From: Fidelibacterota bacterium
GTDB taxonomy: Bacteria > Pseudomonadota > Alphaproteobacteria > Rhodospirillales > Rhodospirillaceae
Reading direction: 5' to 3'
Assembly (NCBI GenBank): GCA_947475895.1
Contig: CANJMF010000019.1
Span: forward strand, 1-61,994
Length of the DNA stretch: 61,994 nt
Shown: positions 35,081 to 43,482 of the stretch, in pieces
How positions within the stretch are numbered: the stretch's first letter is position 1
Layout: every line of letters starts with the position of its first letter
Notes under the pieces: model-generated
What the model was told of the DNA's origin: nothing
Seen by the model: the letters and a program-made list of their open reading frames with translations, nothing else
Database searches by the model: none
Program-made: the position numbers and the translations under genes

Positions 35081-35767
35081 ATGAATATACAAGCCCCGAT
35101 CAATAACGGATCTGCGTCCGCGCCCACGCTGCCCAAGGCGATACAGATCGAAATGATTTCCGACATCATTTGTCCGTGGTGCGTGATCGGGTTGCGCGAA
35201 CTCGAATTGGCCCTCGGTCGGCTGAGCAACGTGATGACCGCGACGATTCACTTCCGGTCCTATCAGCTCATGCCCGACATGCCGCGCGAAGGCCGATCCT
35301 TGGTCGACATCTACAGAACAAAGTTCGGCAAAACGTTCGATGAAATGGCCGAACACCGAGAAGCGTCGTTCTCGCGCGCAAAGAACGTCGGGTTCGCCGT
35401 CAATTTCACCCGTGAAACGCGGATCAACAGCACCTTCGATGGGCATCGCCTGTTGCATTGGGCGGATCTGTCGCAAAAGCAGGTTCCGCTCCAGCACGCG
35501 CTCTTTAAGGCCCACTTCACCGATGGGAAAAATATCTCCGACGAGAATGTGTTGGTGGACTTGGCATCAAGCGTCGGCCTCGATGGGGACGAAGCCAGAA
35601 AAGTTCTCTCCGAAGGCCGCTACGCCGATGAAGTGCGCGCCAGCAGCCTCCATTGGCGCCAAGCGGGAATTAAATCGGTCCCGGCATTCCTGATCGACGG
35701 GAAGCATCTCATCCCCGGCGGCCAAACCGCCGACGTCTTTGAAGGCATGCTTCAAAAACTCGTTTAA
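35081..35767 (+). CDS. DsbA-family (FrnE-like) oxidoreductase
   Basis: 228 residues without a signal peptide, so cytoplasmic. Thioredoxin-fold motif CPWC in IEMISDIICPWCVIGLRELE, insertion with NSTFDGHRLLHWADL, and the cis-Pro region SVPAFLIDGKHLIPGGQ. FrnE-type proteins are thiol oxidoreductases linked to oxidative stress or polyketide tailoring. It follows the HxlR-controlled SDR and may share its transcript. Confidence 0.92.
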   Translation: MNIQAPINNGSASAPTLPKAIQIEMISDIICPWCVIGLRELELALGRLSNVMTATIHFRSYQLMPDMPREGRSLVDIYRTKFGKTFDEMAEHREASFSRAKNVGFAVNFTRETRINSTFDGHRLLHWADLSQKQVPLQHALFKAHFTDGKNISDENVLVDLASSVGLDGDEARKVLSEGRYADEVRASSLHWRQAGIKSVPAFLIDGKHLIPGGQTADVFEGMLQKLV

Positions 35768-35865
35768 GGGCTAAACGCGCCGGTAATTGCCGGATGGCTG
35801 GCGCGGTATAAATGCGGCTATGATTTCCTGCTGTCGTCTTGTGTCGAAGCTCGGAAACCCGCGCC

Positions 35866-36642
35866 GTGAATGAAGCCATACTCCATCTCAAGGACGGTCA
35901 AAGCCGCGCGGTGTGCAGGCCGGTCGGCCGCGCATTCCAGGAGATACTTCATTATATGCGCGCGCCCGCCGATGCGGCGGGACGCACGTTGCGCCTGCAA
36001 GGTCCCGCGGGCGATGCCATCGACGTGTCCGCGCCCGACATCGCGGGCCTCGAGATTCCTCCGCCGTATGCACTGATCCCCGATTTTCTGACGGACGCCG
36101 AGCTTGCGCAGATATTGGCCTTCACCCTGGCCCACGCCGAAGGTTTCCAAAGCGCGGGCGCTTACGAGCCCAGTCAAACGCGTCTTCGCAGCGCGCGTCT
36201 GCTGGACGGGCCTTTCAACGGACCGCTCGCGGCACTCGTCATGCCAAAGCTGCAAGCGTTGATGCCGCAGCTCTGGCCGCAACTGCGCATCGATCCGATA
36301 CCGCTCAATTCATTGGAATGTCAGATCACCGCCCACGGCGACGGCGATTTCTTCGCCACTCACACCGACAATGGCGCGCCGGATATTTCCTACCGCCGCA
36401 TCAGTTATGTCTATTATTTTCACCGCGATCCCAAACAGTTCAGCGGCGGCCATCTGTGCCTCTACAACACGCTGATCCAGGACGGTCGCGGCAAGTGCGG
36501 TCAACTGGCCGCCAACATCGACCCGCCCCGCAACGGCCTCATGATCTTTCCCACCTTCATTCACCACAGCGTCACGCCGATCCAGTGCGCCTCCGCCGCG
36601 CTCACCGATCAGCGCTTAACCTTAAATGGCTGGATGTTCTGA
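35866..36642 (+). CDS. 2-oxoglutarate/Fe(II)-dependent oxygenase
   Basis: 258 residues from GTG 35866. The double-stranded beta-helix has the iron triad HTD (FFATHTDNG) and a distal His (FPTFIHHSVTPI), with the 2OG-binding Arg in LTDQRLTLNGWMF. A YVYYFHRDPKQFSGGHLCLYN segment matches prolyl-4-hydroxylase-like enzymes. Substrate unknown. The 3' end overlaps the convergent MFS gene by 21 bp. An alternative ATG at 35870 is in another frame. Confidence 0.88.
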   Translation: MNEAILHLKDGQSRAVCRPVGRAFQEILHYMRAPADAAGRTLRLQGPAGDAIDVSAPDIAGLEIPPPYALIPDFLTDAELAQILAFTLAHAEGFQSAGAYEPSQTRLRSARLLDGPFNGPLAALVMPKLQALMPQLWPQLRIDPIPLNSLECQITAHGDGDFFATHTDNGAPDISYRRISYVYYFHRDPKQFSGGHLCLYNTLIQDGRGKCGQLAANIDPPRNGLMIFPTFIHHSVTPIQCASAALTDQRLTLNGWMF

Positions 36643-37929
36643 ACTCGTCGCCGTGGCCGCCACCGACGCGGGTCTGCGGGTCATCACCAGCACGGCAATC
36701 AGGCTCAACACCGCCGCCAGCGACAGCCAGGCGCCGGGCATGGCCTTATTGCCTGTCTCGTGAATCAAATAGGTCGCGATGGCCGGCGTAAAGCCGCCGA
36801 ACAGCGCGGTCGCGAGACTATAAGCCATAGAGAACCCGGCGGTGCGCACGGCCGGCGGCATGATCTCGGTCAGGTACACCACCAAGGCGCCGTTATAACT
36901 GCTGTAGACCAGCGACAGCCACAACTCCACCGCCAGCAAGCGCGAAAACGACGGTGCATCCACCAACCAGGTCAAAGCAGGATAGGCGGTCAGCAACATC
37001 ATCACCGTGGCGCCGATCAACAACCGCTTTCGCCCGATGCGGTCCGAGACTGCGCCCATGGTCGGCAACAAAACGAAATTCGAGAAGGCCGCCGACAGAG
37101 TCACGATCAGGCTTTCAAGCCGTGTCAGATGCAACTCGTTGGTGCCGAACGTCGGCGTATACGAGGTGATCATGTAAAACGACACCGTGGTCATGATGGT
37201 CATCATCATGCCGAGGAGAACCAATCCCTTGGCCTGATGCAGCGAGCGATAAATCTCGCTGAATGTGGGATGACGCGGACGTGTGAGATAGTGCGGCGTC
37301 TCCACCAGGTGGCGGCGGATGGCGTAGACAAACGGAATCAACAAACAGCCGATCACAAACGGCACACGCCAGCCCCACGATTTCATCTCATCGGGCGACA
37401 AGGTAGACGCCAGCACGATCCCGATGATCGCGGCGAACACGATGGCCATCTGCTGACTGGCCGATTGCCACGACACAAAGAAGCCCTTGCGTCCCGGTGG
37501 CGCGATTTCGGAAAGATAAACCGACACGCCGCCCAGCTCGACGCCGGCAGAGAGTCCCTGCACAAGCCGTCCGGTGAGAATCGCAAGCGGTGCGGCAAGG
37601 CCAATGGTCGCGTAGCTCGGCGTGGCGGCGATGGCGAACGTGCCCACCGCCATGAGGCCCAGGGTCAACAGCAATCCGGTGCGGCGGCCGTGGCGGTCAA
37701 TATAAGCGCCCAGCACCAGCGCGCCCACGGGCCGCATCAAAAATCCCGCGCCGAAGGTCATCAACGCCAGCATGAGGCTCGCGTATTCGTTATTACCTGG
37801 GAAATGGACCTGGCCGATGATGGCGGCATAAAAGCCGAACACCATGAAATCGTACATCTCCAGAAAATTGCCCGAGGCAACGATGCCGATGGACTTCCAC
37901 GCAGCCTGGGGTTTGGCTTGTGTGCTCAT
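36622..37929 (-). CDS. MHS-family MFS transporter (carboxylate type)
   Basis: 435 residues, 12 predicted membrane helices. GNFLEMYDFMVFGFYA and RPVGALVLGAYIDRHGRRTGL are typical of the metabolite:H+ symporter family (citrate, tricarballylate, proline/betaine). SDRIGRKRLL in the second half is the paired motif. The best start is ATG 37929 with GGGA nine bases upstream. It begins 15 bp after the ModA-like gene on the same strand, so the two are probably one operon, an unusual pairing because binding proteins normally serve ABC systems. Confidence 0.9.
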   Translation of the reverse strand: MSTQAKPQAAWKSIGIVASGNFLEMYDFMVFGFYAAIIGQVHFPGNNEYASLMLALMTFGAGFLMRPVGALVLGAYIDRHGRRTGLLLTLGLMAVGTFAIAATPSYATIGLAAPLAILTGRLVQGLSAGVELGGVSVYLSEIAPPGRKGFFVSWQSASQQMAIVFAAIIGIVLASTLSPDEMKSWGWRVPFVIGCLLIPFVYAIRRHLVETPHYLTRPRHPTFSEIYRSLHQAKGLVLLGMMMTIMTTVSFYMITSYTPTFGTNELHLTRLESLIVTLSAAFSNFVLLPTMGAVSDRIGRKRLLIGATVMMLLTAYPALTWLVDAPSFSRLLAVELWLSLVYSSYNGALVVYLTEIMPPAVRTAGFSMAYSLATALFGGFTPAIATYLIHETGNKAMPGAWLSLAAVLSLIAVLVMTRRPASVAATATSSEHPAI

Positions 37930-37944
37930 AATCATTTTCCCTGA

Positions 37945-38721
37945 TTATTTTTCACGGGCAGGCACGAGGCCGTAAACGCGCATTGTTTTCCACGCGGACG
38001 GCGAGGCGAGGAAGGCCACGAACTCCGCGGCATCGTCGGTGTCCGCGTTGGTCTTGATAAGGCCCGCCGAGAAAACGGTGATCTTTTGAACGTCTGCCGG
38101 AAGCGGGCCCACCACGATAATTCCCTTCACCGGCAGCAGTTCGCTCATCTGTTGGAAACCAACGTCCGCTTCACCTTTAGCGACGATCTCGCCCACCGGC
38201 GTGGCCGCGATCATCTTGGCTTTGGCGCGCGCCACCTCCGCAATGCCAAGACGCTCGAACAATTCGGTACCCACATAAACGCCGCTCGCACTGTCGGAAT
38301 AGGCGATGCTCTTGGCGTTGATCAGCGTGGCTTTGAGTGCTGCAACCGTCGAGATGTCGGGCACGGGCGCACCAGCTTTGACGGCAAGGGCGATGGGCGA
38401 GCGCACCAGGTCGGTCTCGCTGCCGGGTGCGATGTGCCCGGCCTTCACCAGGTTATCGAGCGCGCTGCGCGCCAGGATCACAGCGTCCGCCGCTTCGCCC
38501 CGTGCCAAACGCGCAGGGATCGCGCCGGGTGTGGCACCCATCGACGGGCCGTTGATGATGACGATGTGCACGCCGTAGTCGTGCTCATACTGTTTTGCAA
38601 GATCGCCCAGGGGCGCCAGAAAAGCGCCCGACGTCATGACGCGCAAATCCGCCGCGGTCGCCGGCAACGCCAGCAGCACAGCAAAGCTCGCCGCAAGCCA
38701 GAAGCGTATGAATGCGCGCAT
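37945..38721 (-). CDS. ModA-like periplasmic binding protein upstream of an MFS gene
   Basis: 258 residues from ATG 38721. Signal peptide MRAFIRFWLAASFAVLLALPATAAD. Fold motifs: LRVMTSGAFLAPLGDLAKQYE, ARGEAADAVILARSALDNLV, IAYSDSASGVYVGTELFERLG and VGFQQMSELL. Similar in order to the orphan at 21144 but clearly diverged. No ABC permease or ATPase nearby; it is followed by an MHS transporter, so it may sense or deliver an organic anion (inference). Confidence 0.85.
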   Translation of the reverse strand: MRAFIRFWLAASFAVLLALPATAADLRVMTSGAFLAPLGDLAKQYEHDYGVHIVIINGPSMGATPGAIPARLARGEAADAVILARSALDNLVKAGHIAPGSETDLVRSPIALAVKAGAPVPDISTVAALKATLINAKSIAYSDSASGVYVGTELFERLGIAEVARAKAKMIAATPVGEIVAKGEADVGFQQMSELLPVKGIIVVGPLPADVQKITVFSAGLIKTNADTDDAAEFVAFLASPSAWKTMRVYGLVPAREK

Positions 38722-38810
38722 GGCCTCTCTCCCCGAAGTCCGTGACAATGGAGCAGGGGCCTAAAGCCCGTCAACCATGGTCTTATGTTTCAGACCTGGA
38801 CGCGTGCGCT

Positions 38811-39176
38811 TTATGAAGGTTCGTCCTCGGTGAATTTGTCTTCGGCTTTTTTGAGATGGTCGATCAAGATGTGCGAGACCACATTCACGCCGATGCCTGC
38901 GAAAATGGCGGGCAATAAATAGAGCGCGATGGAAACCTCCGAGGCGAAGACGCGGTCGTCCACTTGCGACCCTGAAACGCGCGCGATCTCTCTCAAGCGT
39001 TGCAGCAGGTATAAATCCACCCCCGACATGGCGATCATCATGAAGCCGAACCACGTCACGCGGTGGCGGGAGATTTTATTCCGCGTGAGCAAATAGAAAT
39101 AAATGCCAATCGGCAAAATTAGGGAAAAGATCACCAGAGCAAAAAACTCAAGTTCAAGAAACGCACTGCCCATCAT
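38811..39176 (-). CDS. Small membrane protein
   Basis: 121 residues, not recognised. Three hydrophobic segments: FFALVIFSLILPIGIYFYLL, WFGFMMIAMSGVDLYLL and ALYLLPAIFAGIGVNVVSHILI, followed by an acidic tail (KKAEDKFTEDEPS). It is 54 bp downstream of the TRIC-family gene on the same strand. Function unknown. Confidence 0.75.
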   Translation of the reverse strand: MMGSAFLELEFFALVIFSLILPIGIYFYLLTRNKISRHRVTWFGFMMIAMSGVDLYLLQRLREIARVSGSQVDDRVFASEVSIALYLLPAIFAGIGVNVVSHILIDHLKKAEDKFTEDEPS

Positions 39177-39230
39177 TTAAAAACCTTCTGGAATTATTCG
39201 CCTGGCTAGCAACAACGACTTTGAGAACGC

Positions 39231-39878
39231 CTAGTCTGCACCGGAATCGTGACCCGGCCGGCCTGTGGGAAGGCGCCAGCGATAACGCATCGCCATAAGT
39301 CTCAGTCCCAGGCAGAGGGCGCCCCCCGCCAGGGCGGATGCTTCCGGCGAAAACCCCAGCGCATCTCCCATCACGATGACACAGGCGCCGGCGAGAGCCG
39401 CCAGCGCGTAAAAATCGGTGCGCAACACAGCCGGCACCTGGGCAACCAGAAGATCGCGCATGACGCCGCCGCCGATACCCGTCAGCATTCCTAAAATTGC
39501 CGCCATGACCGGATTGATTCCGAAAGCCAAAGCCTTTTGCGTTCCGGTCACAACAAAGAAAGACAAGCCTATGGCATCGAAGATAAGCACGGGGCTTTGC
39601 AGTTTCTTTATCGCGGGGTACCAAATGAATGCAGCCGTGCCGGCGGCAAGCGAAACAACCAGGTAGTGAACGCGGGCAATGGCCGCCGGCGGGACTGCTC
39701 CAATCAACAGATCGCGCACGATCCCGCCGAAGGTGGCGGCGACAGTCGCTAGTACCAAAACGCCAAAAATATCGAGCCGCTTTTCGATGCCGGCACTCGC
39801 GCCGCTGACGGCGAACGCGAACGCCCCGAGGAGGTCGAGCGTAACGAGGAACGCCTTTATCGCGCTGTCGGTTTCCAT
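39231..39878 (-). CDS. TRIC/UPF0126-family membrane channel
   Basis: 215 residues from ATG 39878 (METDSAIKAF). The two-repeat structure is plain: DLLGAFAFAVSGASAGIEKRLDIFGVLVLATVAATFGGIVRDLLIG and DAIGLSFFVVTGTQKAL...ILGMLTGIGGGVMRDLLVAQVP, each with the GG-x-x-RDLL motif. Bacterial homologues form trimeric monovalent-cation channels. It begins 11 bp after the metallo-hydrolase stop, an operon-like spacing. Confidence 0.92.
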   Translation of the reverse strand: METDSAIKAFLVTLDLLGAFAFAVSGASAGIEKRLDIFGVLVLATVAATFGGIVRDLLIGAVPPAAIARVHYLVVSLAAGTAAFIWYPAIKKLQSPVLIFDAIGLSFFVVTGTQKALAFGINPVMAAILGMLTGIGGGVMRDLLVAQVPAVLRTDFYALAALAGACVIVMGDALGFSPEASALAGGALCLGLRLMAMRYRWRLPTGRPGHDSGAD

Positions 39879-39889
39879 GTCGGCACCGA

Positions 39890-40870
39890 TCAAGAGTTTG
39901 GCCCTTTGAGCCGCGCGATTTGCGCTTTGGCACATTCGGCCAACACGGTCAGATAGCGTGCCACACTGTCGCTGCCGGCCTCGAAAGGATTTGGTTCGCC
40001 CGGTTTGCGCACCGCCACCAGCCGCGCCTTCGTCGCTGCGTTATCGAACTGCGAATGGTTCGTGATCAGCACGGTCGCGCCGGCTTCTTTCGCAAGGCGC
40101 TGAAATTTGCCCTGGGTCTCCGCATAGATGTTCAGCTTGCCGGCATCGTTGTAAATGAGTTGCAGCGCGGTGCCGCCGGAATACGCCACCGTTAACGGCT
40201 TACCGTTGTCCTTCACCGTAAACAAAAACGACGTCGTGCCCGGCGTATGTCCCGGCGTACTCACGAGTGTCACGGTGGTATCGCCCAGCGTGATTTTTTG
40301 GCCGTCGGTCGCGACAACATCCCGCTTGGGCTTTCCGCCCGGCATATCGGCAAGCTTTTCGATGCCGTCCCAATCGGGTGCGCCCATGACGATCTTAGAG
40401 CCGTATCGCTCCTGCATCAGCCGCGCCCCTTCGTCATGATCGCCGTGACCATGAGAGATCAGCACGTATTTCACCTTCGCCGGATTGAGGCCCAGTTTCT
40501 TCAGGCCCCCCACGATCTCGTCCTCATTGGCGTAGGCGAACAACGTGTCGATGAGAATGATGCCGTCGCTCGTCGTCAGCGCCCAAGCCGAGTGCACCTT
40601 CGTGCCGACAAAGTAGAGATTGTCGAAAACTTTCGCGGGTTCCGCATACCAGGTCGCACGGTCTGGAATGATCCGTGGTCCGCCGCTGCCGCCGCCAATA
40701 TTGTCGGGCGCGACGCATGTGGTACTCAGCGCGCCCCCGAAATCCACCCCTGCGGCCGCTTTGGCAGCGCGCAAATGATCGTCGACGCTATCGGACGCAG
40801 CGAGAACCGGCGCGTTTGCTAGACACATTCCTGCAAAAGTCGCCAAAACACAGCCAAAGCGGATTGTCAT
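39890..40870 (-). CDS. Exported metallo-beta-lactamase-fold hydrolase (B3-like)
   Basis: 326 residues. Signal peptide MTIRFGCVLATFAGMCLANAPVLAA. Metal-binding SHGHGDHDEGARLM (HxHxDH), next His in STPGHTPGTTSFLF, and a late His in LITNHSQFDN. Spacing and the exported location resemble subclass B3 enzymes, but many B3-fold homologues hydrolyse lactones or other esters, so beta-lactam resistance is not established. Divergent from the second glycosyltransferase copy. Confidence 0.88.
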   Translation of the reverse strand: MTIRFGCVLATFAGMCLANAPVLAASDSVDDHLRAAKAAAGVDFGGALSTTCVAPDNIGGGSGGPRIIPDRATWYAEPAKVFDNLYFVGTKVHSAWALTTSDGIILIDTLFAYANEDEIVGGLKKLGLNPAKVKYVLISHGHGDHDEGARLMQERYGSKIVMGAPDWDGIEKLADMPGGKPKRDVVATDGQKITLGDTTVTLVSTPGHTPGTTSFLFTVKDNGKPLTVAYSGGTALQLIYNDAGKLNIYAETQGKFQRLAKEAGATVLITNHSQFDNAATKARLVAVRKPGEPNPFEAGSDSVARYLTVLAECAKAQIARLKGPNS

Positions 40871-40991
40871 GGTTTCCTCCCTCTTTGTGTTTCGAAAATT
40901 CGATTAGCCTCACCTAGGATAAAGCCAAAGGACATCTGGCATGTTTCAATCAAAGGATCGTAACATCCGGCCCTAAGGCACTCATCATTTT

Positions 40992-42113
40992 ATGCGCATT
41001 CTTTTTCTGAATCCTTTCGGCATGGCGTTCAACGTCACGACGCCGCAAAAGCAGCCCCTCGGCGGCATGGCGTCCAGCACGTGTTACCTGGCTCAGGCCC
41101 TCGCTGCGCGCGGCCATGAGGTGAGCCTTCTCTCGGAATTACCAAGCGGTACGCTACCGGTCATGATGGGCGTTCATCATCTGTCGATCAAACCCTTCTG
41201 GGCCGACCCGGAAGGGTTTTTTCGCAAACGCGACGATGACGTGGTGATCACGGTCAACTATCTCAACGTCGCGCCGCATATCAAAAAGAACCTCCCCAAA
41301 GCCGTCAACATCGGGTGGCTGCATGTCTTTGCCGACCAGCCGGCCTTTGCCGCGCTTCAAACGTTAGAGCGTTTTCTTGACGGTGCCGTTTTCGTCAGCG
41401 GCACGTTGCGCGATGCCTTCCGTCTATCGATTCCAAACGTGGTGATCCCAAACGCCATCTCGCCGTTCTTCGAAAATATGTTTTCTTCGGCGGAAGAATT
41501 GCTTGCGGCCAAAAAGAACCAGGCCGTTTACGCCAGTATGCCCTTTCGCGGACTCGATATTCTGGTCGAGGTGATGAGCCGCATCAAAGGCAAGCTCGAA
41601 CTGGAGGTTTACTCCTCCATGCGCACGTATCAGGAGCAGGATAAGAAGTTCCCCGCCGTCATGGCGATCTTTGATGCCGCCCGGCGCAACGCGCGCATTC
41701 ATCAGCGCGGTGCTGTCGGGCAACGCACGTTGGCAGATGCATTCCGCCGCGCGGCCTACTTGGCGTATCCCTCCACCTTCATCGAGAGCTATTGCATCGT
41801 GGCGCAGGAAGCCATGGCCGCCGGCCTTAAGGTCATCAGCAACGATCTGGGTGCTTTGCCGGAAACCACCATGGGGTTTGCCGACCTGCTGCCGGTCGAC
41901 GGCGGAAAAATTTCGCGCGAAGATCATGTCGCCGGCTTCACGGCGCTTTTGGAAAAGGCCGAAGCCGAATTCCAGCGCGATCCACGCGCCTGGGCGGAAA
42001 CGCGTTTCGCCCAGCTCCAAGTGGTCAACCGCGAAAGCACTTGGTCCCGCCGCGCCGAGCAGTGGGAAGCCGTCCTCGCCCCCGCCGTGGCCGCGCGTAA
42101 AGGCGGTAGCTGA
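40992..42113 (+). CDS. Glycosyltransferase, copy 2 of a duplicated pair
   Basis: 373 residues, collinear with the gene at 26206 over its whole length (roughly 70 percent identical by eye). Same landmarks: MRILFLNPFGMAFN, QPLGGMASSTCYLAQALAARGHEVSL, FENMFSSAEELLAAKKN, YASMPFRGLDILVEVM and QEAMAAGLKVISNDLGALPETTMGFADLLPV. The DNA of both genes is still similar in many blocks. Unlike copy 1 it has no partner ORF immediately downstream. Substrate unknown; the different C-terminal residues suggest drift rather than a frameshift. Confidence 0.85.
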   Translation: MRILFLNPFGMAFNVTTPQKQPLGGMASSTCYLAQALAARGHEVSLLSELPSGTLPVMMGVHHLSIKPFWADPEGFFRKRDDDVVITVNYLNVAPHIKKNLPKAVNIGWLHVFADQPAFAALQTLERFLDGAVFVSGTLRDAFRLSIPNVVIPNAISPFFENMFSSAEELLAAKKNQAVYASMPFRGLDILVEVMSRIKGKLELEVYSSMRTYQEQDKKFPAVMAIFDAARRNARIHQRGAVGQRTLADAFRRAAYLAYPSTFIESYCIVAQEAMAAGLKVISNDLGALPETTMGFADLLPVDGGKISREDHVAGFTALLEKAEAEFQRDPRAWAETRFAQLQVVNRESTWSRRAEQWEAVLAPAVAARKGGS

Positions 42114-42144
42114 TCCGCCCTTAGGAAAAGCCGCCCGTCGCGCG

Positions 42145-42963
42145 CTATCTCCAACTCAACAGACTCCCGCGCCAATACACAAACGCCTTGCCGTCTATCA
42201 CCCAAGCGACTTCGCCTTGCGCGGGCAAAAACCTGCCGCCGATGTTGCGGTAATCCCAAAAGCGACCGTGCCACGGTAACGCAATCATTTTTCCCTGAGC
42301 GGAATAGAGGCGCGATGGAGCACTTATCCTGTCGATGAGGCCATGGCTGTTCAAGTTGAATGTGATCTCTCCATGATCCACGCCAACACCCGAGGCCACC
42401 TTGATCGTTCGCGAGTCGATCACCGTCCAATCCAGCAGTGTGTTTTTTAGAATTGCATCGGGGTTCCAAGGAACTTCGGCGAGGTAGCGAAGCATCTCGC
42501 CCTGATTCATGCCGGGCGTGCCCACCATGCGCGCAAGCGGGATTGCTCCCAGCAACTTCACTTCTAATCCGCCCGTGCCTTCCGAAAAATAGTCGGCGAC
42601 CAAAACGGCACCAGCGGGACCCAAAGCCGCGCGCCAGCAAAATGTCGGCGTGCTGACCCCAACGATCTGGTGCGCGGTGAACTGCATGGCCCTGCCACCG
42701 GGCGATAGCCACATGGTGCCGGACTGAGTGAACGCGGCGCTGGAAGCGCCGTCCGACCGCGCGCCCATTTTTTGCGCGAGCGCCATAACCTCCGGCGGCA
42801 AGTCAGTGCGCGGCAGTGCGTTGGTGGCGGAAGCATGTATCTTCATCTCTATAAGGTCGAGATGTGTGTTGAACGTGTGCCGCAGGTAAAGAACGCATCC
42901 AATAAGAATGAGCGCGATCAAGGCGATGCCGAAAGTCAGTTTCACGGTCATTGATCGAGACAT
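42145..42963 (-). CDS. Membrane-anchored protein of an uncharacterised family (DUF6544-like)
   Basis: 272 residues from ATG 42963 (MSRSMTVKLTFGIALIALILIGCVLYL), one N-terminal membrane helix. The rest matches a widespread uncharacterised family as I recall it: GTMWLSPGGRAMQFTAHQIVGV, AILVADYFSEGTG-like, KLLGAIPLARMVGTPGMNQGEMLRYLAEVPWNPDAILK. The C-terminal part ends FLPAQGEVAWVIDGKAFVYWRG. The same frame runs on upstream through the divergent ArsR gene; that extension is rejected. Function unknown. Confidence 0.8.
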   Translation of the reverse strand: MSRSMTVKLTFGIALIALILIGCVLYLRHTFNTHLDLIEMKIHASATNALPRTDLPPEVMALAQKMGARSDGASSAAFTQSGTMWLSPGGRAMQFTAHQIVGVSTPTFCWRAALGPAGAVLVADYFSEGTGGLEVKLLGAIPLARMVGTPGMNQGEMLRYLAEVPWNPDAILKNTLLDWTVIDSRTIKVASGVGVDHGEITFNLNSHGLIDRISAPSRLYSAQGKMIALPWHGRFWDYRNIGGRFLPAQGEVAWVIDGKAFVYWRGSLLSWR

Positions 42964-43079
42964 TCCCAAGAGCAGCGTCGGGGGTGCGGGCAAAAGCGGA
43001 GAGATACGCCCCTGCAACCGACGAGAGGACGCGCCAAAACGCGCGCCGAGCCGCAAGGTTGCCACCGCGCCAGCGGCCC

Positions 43080-43109
43080 TTGCATGCTTTAAATCCTCAT
43101 GCCTATACT
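43080..43109 (+). promoter_or_regulatory. Promoter for the ArsR-SRPBCC pair
   Basis: A -35 TTGCAT (43080-43085), 18-bp spacer and -10 TATACT (43104-43109). The expected start of transcription is 43116-43117, at the ATG itself, which predicts a leaderless message; no Shine-Dalgarno is seen. Confidence 0.55.
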
Positions 43110-43128
43110 GAACCATATGGTTCAGTAT
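43105..43128. promoter_or_regulatory. Perfect 24-bp palindrome across the arsR start codon
   Basis: Arms ATACTGAACC and GGTTCAGTAT meet around ATAT with no mismatch. The centre is at the start ATG (43117), and the left arm overlaps the -10 box. Best read as the autoregulatory operator of the ArsR-type protein. Confidence 0.8.
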
Positions 43129-43482
43129 TATCAAACCCGCATCGACGCTTCGTTCGCAGCACTTTCGGATGCCACCCGGCGCGGCGTTCTGGAGCAGCTC
43201 GGCCGTGCGGACGCGTCGATCACCGACCTCGCCGCGAAGTTTCACATGACTCTCACGGGCATGAAGAAGCACGTCGGCGTCTTGGAGCAGGCGGGGCTCG
43301 TCACCACGGAAAAAATTGGCCGCGTGCGCACCTGCAAGCTCGGCCTGCGCCGCCTTGAGGAAGAGGCGGCCTGGATTGAGCGCCACCGCCAGCTCTGGGC
43401 CGCGCGCTTCGACGCACTCGATGAGGTTGTCGAAGAACTGAAACGCAAGGAGAAGGCCCATGGACGCAAAAAAAGACGCTAA
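43117..43482 (+). CDS. ArsR-type winged-helix repressor
   Basis: 121 residues from ATG 43117 (MVQYYQTRIDASFAALSDATRRGVLEQL); an in-frame ATG at 43099 lies upstream of the predicted transcription start. Helix-turn-helix: SITDLAAKFHMTLTGMKKHVGVLEQAGLV. No metal-binding CxC is seen, so it belongs to the non-metal SdpR-like group commonly paired with an SRPBCC protein. Its 3' end overlaps that gene by 23 bp. A 24-bp palindrome covers its start codon, strongly suggesting autorepression. Confidence 0.92.
   Translation: MVQYYQTRIDASFAALSDATRRGVLEQLGRADASITDLAAKFHMTLTGMKKHVGVLEQAGLVTTEKIGRVRTCKLGLRRLEEEAAWIERHRQLWAARFDALDEVVEELKRKEKAHGRKKRR

Noticed and set aside
36760-37944. 394-residue frame opposite the MFS gene
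   Set aside because: Basic, low-complexity translation typical of the shadow strand of a GC-rich gene; the opposite strand has clear MHS-family motifs.
39890-40870. Carbapenem-resistance metallo-beta-lactamase
   Set aside because: HxHxDH and B3-like spacing alone do not show beta-lactam activity; many such homologues act on other substrates.
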